NCBI GenBank assembly: GCA_023663805.1
Contig: JAMPGR010000001.1
Location: 99,623 to 151,759 of the forward strand
DNA length: 52,137 nt
Reading direction: 5' to 3'
Origin: Clostridium sp.
GTDB lineage: Bacteria > Bacteroidota > Bacteroidia > Bacteroidales > Muribaculaceae
Position 1 is the first letter of the stretch, and each line of letters opens with the position of its first letter. The notes under the pieces were generated by a model. The model saw nothing but the letters and a program-made list of their open reading frames with translations, was not told where the DNA came from and did not search any database. A program made the translations under genes and the position numbers. Below are positions 29,403 through 40,191 of this stretch, piece after piece.

Positions 29403-30959
29403 ATGGCCTCAGAAATGAAATACCCGATTGGTGTCCAGTCTTTTGAGAAAATCAGAAAGGAAGGATATGTCTATGTTGACAAAACAGCGTTGATCCACAA
29501 GATTGTGATTTCAGGGCAATATTATTTTCTGAGCCGTCCGCGACGGTTCGGCAAAAGCCTGTTGCTTTCGACGCTCGAGGCGCTGTTTCTCGGCCGACGC
29601 GACCTGTTCCGAGGTCTGGCTATTGATTCGCTCCTCTGGGAATGGGTCGAATACCCCGTCTTCCATCTCGACCTGAATGTTACCGACTACACCGAAGAAA
29701 AATCCTTGGTTGACCGTCTCGACGAGACATTGACACTTTGGGAAGAAAAATATCGTATAACTCCGGATAAAGTCGCGCCGGAGTTACGTTTCGAGAATAT
29801 TATCCGGAAAGCCTTTGAGCAGACCGGAAGGCAGGTCGTTATTCTCGTCGACGAATATGACAAACCCATGCTCCGTGCGCTCCACAATCCGGAACTTCAG
29901 GACCGCTACCGCAACAAACTCCAGGCCTTCTACGGAGTTCTGAAATCGCTCGACCCCTACATCAAATTCGCCATGCTGACAGGCGTCACCCGCTTCAGCA
30001 AAACAAACATCTTCAGCAGCTTGAACAACTTGAACGACATCTCGCTCGAAACTCCGTTCAACGAACTCTGCGGTATCACGGACGACGAACTCGATCACTA
30101 TTTCCCAAAATCAGTCGAGGCATTTGCCAAAGCCAGAAAGGTATCTTTCGATTATGTTCGCGAGATGCTTCGAAAGTGTTACGACGGCTATCACTTCGCT
30201 GTGCCTGGCGTCGGAATCTACAATCCCTTCTCCCTTCTGAGATCGCTCTATTCCCAGAAATTCGGAAACTATTGGGCCGCAACCGGAACTCCGACATTCC
30301 TGGTTGAACTCCTTCGTCAAAACAATTTTCTGCTCTCCGATCTCGAATCGGTCGAACGGTCTGGCCAAACTCTCCAGAGCGCCGACATCTATCGCCGCGA
30401 CCTTGTCCCGATGTTTTTCCAAAGCGGTTATCTGACCCTCGAAAAATTCGATCTGGAGAGAAACGTCTACACGCTCGATTTCCCGAACCGCGAGGTCAAA
30501 GAGAGTTTCCTCGAATTCATTCTCCCATATTATTCGCCGAAAGCGAACAACGAATCAGTAATCAACGGACTTGTCCGGGCCGTCAACGGCGGGGATACCG
30601 ACCGGTTTATGGAAATCCTCAGACGTTTCTTCGCCGACTTCCCCTACGAACAGATTCCCGACATGGAGGTCCACTACCAGAACGTCGTCTATCTGATCAT
30701 GAAACTGATGGGATTCTACGTCCGGACCGAATACCATACCTGTAACGGCCGCGTCGATATGGTCATCGACACAAAAGATTTCGTCTATGTCATCGAGTTC
30801 AAACTCGGCGGCTCCCCCCGGACGGCCCTGCGACAGATCGAAGAGAAGGGCTACGCCATCCCCTTCGAAGGCAGTGGAAAACAGATTATCCGTCTCGGCG
30901 TTGTCTTCGACAAGACAACACGAGCCCTCGCAAAATGGCAGCAGGACACGAAGAAATAA
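29403..30959 (+). CDS. AAA-ATPase-like protein with C-terminal PD-(D/E)XK domain (DUF1703 type)
   Basis: The 518-residue protein has the two-domain layout common in gut Bacteroidales and anaerobes: an N-terminal AAA-ATPase-like domain and a C-terminal PD-(D/E)XK nuclease-fold domain. The start YPIGVQSFEKIRKEGYVYVD is the family signature. The P-loop is SRPRRFGKSLL (44-54) and Walker B is VVILVDEYDKP (145-155). In the tail, GRVDMVIDTKDFVYVIEFKL (about 449-468) supplies the D...EFK nuclease motif, which looks intact. No cellular function is established for the family; a role with DNA or mobile elements is often guessed. ATG 29415 is an alternative start. A paralogue, frameshifted, lies at 42999. 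Confidence 0.88.
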   Translation: MASEMKYPIGVQSFEKIRKEGYVYVDKTALIHKIVISGQYYFLSRPRRFGKSLLLSTLEALFLGRRDLFRGLAIDSLLWEWVEYPVFHLDLNVTDYTEEKSLVDRLDETLTLWEEKYRITPDKVAPELRFENIIRKAFEQTGRQVVILVDEYDKPMLRALHNPELQDRYRNKLQAFYGVLKSLDPYIKFAMLTGVTRFSKTNIFSSLNNLNDISLETPFNELCGITDDELDHYFPKSVEAFAKARKVSFDYVREMLRKCYDGYHFAVPGVGIYNPFSLLRSLYSQKFGNYWAATGTPTFLVELLRQNNFLLSDLESVERSGQTLQSADIYRRDLVPMFFQSGYLTLEKFDLERNVYTLDFPNREVKESFLEFILPYYSPKANNESVINGLVRAVNGGDTDRFMEILRRFFADFPYEQIPDMEVHYQNVVYLIMKLMGFYVRTEYHTCNGRVDMVIDTKDFVYVIEFKLGGSPRTALRQIEEKGYAIPFEGSGKQIIRLGVVFDKTTRALAKWQQDTKK

Positions 30960-30965
30960 AAAAAA

Positions 30966-30997
30966 TTTGGAGATATGTCGGCTTTTTGTTAATTTTG
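30966..30997 (+). promoter_or_regulatory. Promoter of galE
   Basis: TTTG (30966-30969), a 20-base spacer and TAATTTTG (30990-30997) form a textbook Bacteroidetes promoter, 29 bases before the galE ATG and just after the stop of the preceding gene. Confidence 0.8.
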
Positions 30998-31026
30998 CCG
31001 AAAATGCCTAACAACTTTTCTCTTGT

Positions 31027-32064
31027 ATGAAAAAAGAACGTATTCTGGTAACCGGTGGTACCGGCTACATCGGCTCCCACACCGTGGTTGAGCTCCAGCA
31101 GGCCGGCTATCCGGTTGTGATTATCGATAACCTCTCGAACAGCAACCGCGACGTGCTCGACGGTATCGAACGTATAACCGGCATCCGCCCCGACTTCGTC
31201 GAGGCCGACTGCACCGACATCAACGCCCTGAAGAAACTCTTCGCCGACTATCCCGACATCCGCGGCATCATCAACTTCGCCGCCTCGAAGGCTGTCGGCG
31301 AATCGATGCAGAAGCCGATCCTCTACTACCGCAACAACCTGAACACGCTGATGAACCTCCTCGACCTGATGGCTCCGAACGGCGTCAAGGGTATCGTGTT
31401 CTCTTCTTCCTGCACCGTCTACGGCGAACCCGACGTCAACCCCGTAACCGAGCAGTCTCCGATCAAGAAGGCCACATCGCCCTACGGCAACACAAAACAG
31501 ATCTCCGAAGAGATTATAACCGACGTCATCAACGCCGGCGCACCCTTCAAGAGCGTCATCCTCCGCTACTTCAACCCCGTCGGAGCCCATCCGACCGCCG
31601 AGATAGGCGAACTCCCGAACGGCGTGCCCCAGAACCTGATCCCCTACGTCACACAGACCGCAATGGGAATCCGCAAGGAACTCAGCGTCTTCGGCGACGA
31701 CTACAACACCCCCGACGGAAGCTGTATCCGCGACTATATCAACGTCGTCGACCTAGCCAAGGCCCACGTCATCGCCGTCCAGCGCATGCTCGAGGACAAA
31801 TCGGAAGCCCCGATCGAAATCTTCAACCTCGGAACCGGCAACGGCCTTTCGGTCCTCGAACTGATCAACATCTTCGAGACCGCAACCGGCGTCAAAGTCC
31901 CCCACAAGATTGTCGGACGCCGCGCAGGCGACATCGAGAAGGTGTGGGCAGACCCAACCTATGCTAACACCGTCCTCGGATGGAAGGCCGATACCCCGAT
32001 TGCCGACACGATGCGCTCGGCCTGGGCATGGCAGTGCAAACTCCGCGAACGCGGAATCATGTGA
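31027..32064 (+). CDS. galE: UDP-glucose 4-epimerase
   Basis: GalE interconverts UDP-glucose and UDP-galactose using bound NAD. The 345-residue protein is an extended short-chain dehydrogenase with the Rossmann motif GGTGYIGSH (10-18), the catalytic Ser-Tyr-Lys set in VFSSSCTVYG (near 125-134) and SPYGNTK (Tyr153, Lys157), and the GalE hallmarks NFAASKAVGES, RYFNPVGAH and FNLGTGNGLSVLELI. It is cytoplasmic. The stop overlaps the ATG of the next gene by one base (TGATG), so expression is coupled to an envelope protein gene. Epimerases of related sugars share this fold, but the motifs fit GalE best. Confidence 0.93.
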   Translation: MKKERILVTGGTGYIGSHTVVELQQAGYPVVIIDNLSNSNRDVLDGIERITGIRPDFVEADCTDINALKKLFADYPDIRGIINFAASKAVGESMQKPILYYRNNLNTLMNLLDLMAPNGVKGIVFSSSCTVYGEPDVNPVTEQSPIKKATSPYGNTKQISEEIITDVINAGAPFKSVILRYFNPVGAHPTAEIGELPNGVPQNLIPYVTQTAMGIRKELSVFGDDYNTPDGSCIRDYINVVDLAKAHVIAVQRMLEDKSEAPIEIFNLGTGNGLSVLELINIFETATGVKVPHKIVGRRAGDIEKVWADPTYANTVLGWKADTPIADTMRSAWAWQCKLRERGIM

Positions 32065-33302
32065 TGACCGTCCGGCTCTGTAAAATACTCCTTGCGGCAA
32101 TGTTCTTTATGACATTGCCGCTTGGCTTATACCCCCTGACGGAACCCGCCACCCCGGAGGAGCTTTCGCAGGCCACGGCCAATCCGGCCGAACCGTTCGA
32201 ATTCAGCCTCCTCGTCGCCGCCCCCGGAGAGATATGCTACGAACTCGAAGGGCACGCCGGTATGCGCCTTCGCGACCCCGCGACCGGAACCGACCTGGTT
32301 GTCAACTGGGGCCTGTTCGAATTCGCCCGGCCGAATTTCGCCTACCACTTTGTCAAAGGGGAGACCGACTACCATATCGGAGCGATGCCGACAGACTATT
32401 TCGTCTGGCAGTATGCCCGGCAGGGACGCCGCGTGACCGAATTCATCCTCGACCTGACCCCAGAGGAGAAACAACGTATGCTCGATTTTATCGACACCGA
32501 GCTCTCCGAGGGTCACAACGTCTACCGCTACAACTACGTCAAGGACAACTGCGCGACCCGCCCGCTGATCGCCATCGAGACCGCCGTCGGCGACACTGTC
32601 GCGAATCTTCCCCTCTCTGACGAAACCGGCCGGACTTACCGCGAGGTGATGCGGTATTACCACCGCAACTACCCCTGGTATCAATTCGGCATCGACCTCG
32701 CCCTCGGCCCCGGAATCGACTATCCCCTCAAGGCGCGCGAAAAACTCTTCGCCCCGACCGAGATGGATCGCATGATGGCCGTGTCGACCTTCGGGACGGA
32801 CTCCCTCGGCCGTCCGCGCCGCGTCATCTCGGCCGTCAACTATCTTTCGGACGGGACCCCCGAAGGGAACGCCGCGGCCGCGACACCCTGGTATCTTACT
32901 CCAATGGCCGCCTCGCTGCTACTGCTCGCCGCCGGAGTCGCGCTGACCCTCCGCGACCTGCGCCGCCGCCGGACGACCCGCTGGTTCGACTCGGCGCTCT
33001 ACTCGATTTTCGCCGTCGCCGGAACAGTCGTCGCCTTTCTGGTGTTTATATCCCTGCACGAAGCAACCTCCCCGAACTGGGTGCTTCTCTGGCTGAACCC
33101 CCTGGCGCTGGTTCCGGCGATAGGGATTTGGTTAAAAAAGGCCAAACGTATGGTAGTTTGCTACCAATTTATTAATTTTGGCGCAGTTTTTGCGTTATTG
33201 ATAATCGGAGCGTGCGGCGTTCAGTCGCTGAACGCGGCCTTCTACCCCCTGATGGTCCTCGACATGTTCCGCGCTTTTTCATATATCCGAATCAACCGAT
33301 GA
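32064..33302 (+). CDS. DUF4105 / Lnb N-terminal-like envelope protein
   Basis: I start this at ATG 32064, which gives 412 residues with a signal segment (LCKILLAAMFFMTLPLGLYP). The open frame extends upstream inside galE but that part is a shadow. Residues about 40-260 match the DUF4105 (Lnb N-terminal periplasmic) family: ICYELEGHAGMRL, NWGLFEFARPNFAYHFVKG and YNYVKDNCATRP, whose His and Cys recall cysteine-peptidase-like folds. The C-terminal ~120 residues carry three or four membrane segments. The family's reaction is not established. It overlaps galE at the front and the phosphodiesterase-fold gene at the back. Confidence 0.8.
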   Translation: MTVRLCKILLAAMFFMTLPLGLYPLTEPATPEELSQATANPAEPFEFSLLVAAPGEICYELEGHAGMRLRDPATGTDLVVNWGLFEFARPNFAYHFVKGETDYHIGAMPTDYFVWQYARQGRRVTEFILDLTPEEKQRMLDFIDTELSEGHNVYRYNYVKDNCATRPLIAIETAVGDTVANLPLSDETGRTYREVMRYYHRNYPWYQFGIDLALGPGIDYPLKAREKLFAPTEMDRMMAVSTFGTDSLGRPRRVISAVNYLSDGTPEGNAAAATPWYLTPMAASLLLLAAGVALTLRDLRRRRTTRWFDSALYSIFAVAGTVVAFLVFISLHEATSPNWVLLWLNPLALVPAIGIWLKKAKRMVVCYQFINFGAVFALLIIGACGVQSLNAAFYPLMVLDMFRAFSYIRINR

Positions 33303-34885
33303 CATCATCCCGATTGACCAACATACCCGTCAGGATCGCCTGCAGCCTTGTAGCGGCTTTTGTCGCCGCGGGGTTGTCGGCCCAGGGCATCCCCTCCCGG
33401 CCCCAACTCGTTGTCGGGATCATGGTCGACGGTCTGAACGCCGATTATCTCCGGCTCCTGAAGGGATATTTCAGCGACGACGGCTTTAAACGCCTCCTCG
33501 ATAACGGAGTTGTCTTCACCGACATCGACTACGGCGACAATATCGACGCGACGGCCGCGACGGCTATCGCGATGACAGGCGCGGCGCCGTCCGTCAACGG
33601 CATCCCCTCGCGCTATGTCTACGACCAGGAATCCCGCCGGACCCACAATATCTTCGGCTCGGCCGCCAAACCAAACTCCGACTCCTTTACCCCCGCGTCG
33701 CTGCTCGTCTCGACTATCGGCGACGAAATCCGGATCGACGCAGCCGGAACAGGCTATGTCTACTCGATCGCCCCCGACGCCGAACGCGCCATCCTGATGG
33801 CCGGACACGCCGGAAACAGTGCGGTCTGGATTAACGAACTGACAGAGAAGTGGGCCTCCTCCCCATATTATAAGGAGATGCCCCAGACAACCGTCGTCCG
33901 GAACATCAACCGCCCCCTGTCGATGGAACTCGACACGATCAGCTGGACTCCGCTGATCGACCCCGGAGAGTATCCCGACATCCCCGCCCACAAGAAACTA
34001 TACCCCTTCCGCCATGTCTTCCAGCGCGCCGACAAGAACCGGACCAACGCCTTTATCGCCTCGCCGATGGCGAATCGGTCGGTAACTGACCTTGCGACGG
34101 AATATATCTCGACGCTGAACCTCGGGAAACGGGGCGTGACCGACATGCTCGGCCTCGGCTACACGGTTGTCCCGTATCCATACACACGCGACGCCGACAA
34201 CCGTGTCGAAACTCTCGACTCATACCTCCGCCTCGACCGTGACCTGGCACGCCTGTTCCGCGCGATTGACAACGGGCCGGGACGCGAAAACACCCTCGTA
34301 TTCGTCGCCGGAACGCCCGCGCCGGCAACCTCGCGCCGCGACGACGAGAAATGGGGGATCCCATACGGCGAGTTCTCGGCCAAACGGGCAATCTCGCTGC
34401 TCAACATGTATCTGATCGCCCTCCACGGCAACGGCGAATGGGTCTCGGGATACCACGACCGCCAGTTCTACCTCAACCACGCCCAGATCAAGAGCGCCAA
34501 CCTTCCCCTTCGCCAGATTCGAGAAGAATCGGCCGAATTCCTGGCGCGCATGAGCGGCGTCAGCGAGGTCCACACGATTGACGAAATCGCCGGAGGAACC
34601 GCCGGCGACAACGCCGCGTCGCTAAAACGCAACACTTCGCTAAAACACGCCGGCGACCTTATGGTCTCGATCAACCCGGGATGGGAATCGGTCGACGACG
34701 ACTTCCAGACCGACAGCCGCGTGGCCCGCTCGGCCTATACGCCCGCTCCGCTGATTATCCTCGCGCCCGGCCTCGAACCGAAGACAACCACCACACGAAC
34801 CGACGCCCGCACGATCGCCCCGACCGTCTCGCGTCTGATACGCATCCGCGCTCCGAACGGGGCGGCGCTCTCCCCGGCTCTCTAA
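33299..34885 (+). CDS. Alkaline phosphatase/type I phosphodiesterase-fold family protein
   Basis: From ATG 33299 the product is 528 residues with an N-terminal signal peptide (to about 29, ...AGLSAQG). The start LVVGIMVDGLNADYL (38-52) with Asp44, and DATAATAIAMTG (83-94), match the N-terminal metal and nucleophile region of the phosphodiesterase/PafA-like superfamily. The tail AYTPAPLIILAPGLEPKTT and RIRAPNGAALSPAL match a Bacteroidales branch of that family. The usual second metal motif Asp-His-Gly is not seen: the strand LVFVAGTPAPATS stands in its place. Activity is therefore doubtful, or the metal site differs. It overlaps the DUF4105 gene by four bases and precedes secA by 79 bases. Confidence 0.78.
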   Translation: MTSSRLTNIPVRIACSLVAAFVAAGLSAQGIPSRPQLVVGIMVDGLNADYLRLLKGYFSDDGFKRLLDNGVVFTDIDYGDNIDATAATAIAMTGAAPSVNGIPSRYVYDQESRRTHNIFGSAAKPNSDSFTPASLLVSTIGDEIRIDAAGTGYVYSIAPDAERAILMAGHAGNSAVWINELTEKWASSPYYKEMPQTTVVRNINRPLSMELDTISWTPLIDPGEYPDIPAHKKLYPFRHVFQRADKNRTNAFIASPMANRSVTDLATEYISTLNLGKRGVTDMLGLGYTVVPYPYTRDADNRVETLDSYLRLDRDLARLFRAIDNGPGRENTLVFVAGTPAPATSRRDDEKWGIPYGEFSAKRAISLLNMYLIALHGNGEWVSGYHDRQFYLNHAQIKSANLPLRQIREESAEFLARMSGVSEVHTIDEIAGGTAGDNAASLKRNTSLKHAGDLMVSINPGWESVDDDFQTDSRVARSAYTPAPLIILAPGLEPKTTTTRTDARTIAPTVSRLIRIRAPNGAALSPAL

Positions 34886-34964
34886 CCCGGCGGCATCCGC
34901 CGCTCCTCCCCCCCGAAAACTAACAGACTCATAACAAGCAAACAAAAGACACCGTAAACAATAT

Positions 34965-38405
<3,441 letters not shown>

Positions 38406-38414
38406 AACTGACAA

Positions 38415-38445
38415 TCTCCGGCGGCCCGGACCGGACCGCCGGAGA
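38415..38445. terminator. GC-rich hairpin after secA
   Basis: Perfect 10-base arms (38415-38424, 38436-38445) with a further CCGG/CCGG pairing inside. There is no T run after it on either strand, so it may be a weak terminator or an RNA-stabilising stem between secA and the next gene. Confidence 0.45.
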
Positions 38446-38488
38446 AAATCCTATTTCGACACAAACAGACCAACACAATTCGACGATT

Positions 38489-39394
38489 ATGAAGAAAACC
38501 CCGTTTCTCTGGATTATTATCTCGCTCGCCGTCGTGCTCCTGCTCGCCGTCGGCTTCGCCATCTACAAAGTCGGTACACTCAGCCGCGATCTCCAGGAGG
38601 CCGAACTCGCCAACGAACAACTCCAGTTGACCAACGAACAACTCCAGCTCTCGAACGAGTATGAGGCAATCAACTCGGAGTTTGCACAGTATGAGGAACA
38701 GGTCGTAAAAGTCCAGAACGACACGATTCTCGCAAAATACACCGCTGCGAAGGCCAAAATCGAGGAACTCCTGAAGGAACTGAACTCGCAGAAAGTCAAG
38801 AGCCAGAAACGAATCGCCGAACTCCAGAACGAAATCGCAACCCTCCGCTCGCTACTGAAACACTATATCGCCCAAGTCGATTCGCTCGGGAAAGAGAACG
38901 CCGGACTGAAGGCCGAGGTCGCCGAAGTGCGCGATGAGAACCGACAGCTTTCGTCGCGCGTCCAGCAGGTTTCGCGCCAGAACGAGACTCTGAACGAACG
39001 GATGACCCTCGCCGAGAAACTGAATGTTACCGGTCTGTCGCTGACCAGCCTGAAGAAAAACGGAAAGACCGAGAAGAACATCACGAAGGCAAAACAACTG
39101 ATGATCACCTTCACGATCCCACAGAACAACTCGACTCCGGTCGGTGAAAAGACAATCTACGCCCGTATCGTCAGTCCCGAGGGTACAGTCCTCGGTAACG
39201 GCGGAACCTTCCCGTTCGAGGGGGGGAATGTTGCCTGCACCGCCCGCAAGTCAATCGAATATGCCGGCGAGGAGATCTCCGGAATCCATATCTACTGGGA
39301 TGTCAACACCGTCCTGACCCCCGGCGACTATACCGTCGAACTCTTCGCAGACAACTACCGCCTCATCTCGCGTAAATTCACAATGAAAAAATAA
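38489..39394 (+). CDS. Single-pass membrane protein with long coiled coil, unknown function
   Basis: I do not recognise a named family. The 301-residue protein has one N-terminal membrane helix (about 6-26) and then a long Glu/Gln/Leu-rich coiled coil (about 30-170) with the echo NEQLQLTNEQLQLSNE (40-55). A C-terminal beta-rich domain follows (about 195-301; MITFTIPQNNSTPVGEKTIY, DYTVELFADNYRLISRKF). This layout suggests an inner-membrane anchor with a periplasmic rod and a sandwich-like head. It lies 83 bases after secA and 36 before the MgtC-like gene. A role in envelope organisation is a guess. Confidence 0.75.
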   Translation: MKKTPFLWIIISLAVVLLLAVGFAIYKVGTLSRDLQEAELANEQLQLTNEQLQLSNEYEAINSEFAQYEEQVVKVQNDTILAKYTAAKAKIEELLKELNSQKVKSQKRIAELQNEIATLRSLLKHYIAQVDSLGKENAGLKAEVAEVRDENRQLSSRVQQVSRQNETLNERMTLAEKLNVTGLSLTSLKKNGKTEKNITKAKQLMITFTIPQNNSTPVGEKTIYARIVSPEGTVLGNGGTFPFEGGNVACTARKSIEYAGEEISGIHIYWDVNTVLTPGDYTVELFADNYRLISRKFTMKK

Positions 39395-39430
39395 TCTCCT
39401 CACGCCGCCAGAACCCCCGAATGAACACCT

Positions 39431-40147
39431 ATGCTCCACGACCTGATCGAAGAGATAAATTCCGTTGAGATAACAACGACGTCGGCCCTATTCAGACTCG
39501 TTCTCAGCCTGTTGCTCGGCAGTTGTGTCGGATTCGAACGAAAAAGCAAAGGACAGATTGCCGGAATCCGAACCTTCGCGCTGATATCGCTCGGCGCCAC
39601 CCTCGCGATGATCCTCTCGATCTATGTCCCGCAGGAATATCTCGGGCTGAAAAACGGCGACCCGGGACGTATCGCCGCCCAGGTCATTACAGGCATCGGC
39701 TTCCTCGGCGCCGGAGCGATTATCCAGATGAAGGGGTCTGTCCGCGGCTTGACGACGGCCGCCGGAATATGGATGGTCGCGACAATCGGTATGGCTGTCG
39801 GCGTCGGGATGTACCTGCTGTCGATTGTCGCGACGGGGCTGATCCTCCTGATCCTCGTCCTGCTCGAGGTGCTCGAACACAAAATCCATGTCGGGTCGAC
39901 GACGCGCATAATCCGCATCAGCGTCTCCGGGATCATCACCAGCATCGAGGCCTACCGCAAGACCCTGGCCGAACATCGCGTCCACCTCGTCAGTTTCTAT
40001 GTCGACTACGACTACAACCAGGATCGTACAGACCTGAACCTCGTAGTCCTCGTTAAAGATTCGACCGACTATATCGGACTTTTCAGCGGCCTGCGTGAAA
40101 TCCTCCCGACCCGCTCGATTACCCTGGGCAACCAGGTCTCGATCTGA
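39431..40147 (+). CDS. MgtC/SapB family membrane protein
   Basis: The 238-residue protein has the MgtC N-terminal membrane domain with about five helices (LFRLVLSLLLGSCVGFERKS, 21-40; then RTFALISLGATLAMIL and GIGFLGAGAIIQMKGSVRGLTTAAGIWMVA in which the conserved Gly/Thr/Trp residues are present). A soluble C-terminal domain (about 155-238) may be ACT-like. MgtC proteins are linked to growth at low Mg2+ and to regulation of F-ATPase or K+ uptake in other bacteria; SapB-type members are uncharacterised. It precedes a K+(Na+)/H+ antiporter gene, which fits ion homeostasis. Confidence 0.9.
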   Translation: MLHDLIEEINSVEITTTSALFRLVLSLLLGSCVGFERKSKGQIAGIRTFALISLGATLAMILSIYVPQEYLGLKNGDPGRIAAQVITGIGFLGAGAIIQMKGSVRGLTTAAGIWMVATIGMAVGVGMYLLSIVATGLILLILVLLEVLEHKIHVGSTTRIIRISVSGIITSIEAYRKTLAEHRVHLVSFYVDYDYNQDRTDLNLVVLVKDSTDYIGLFSGLREILPTRSITLGNQVSI

Positions 40148-40191
40148 TCCTCTCTCCGAACAACCTCTAACAAACGTCATCAACTGCTTTT

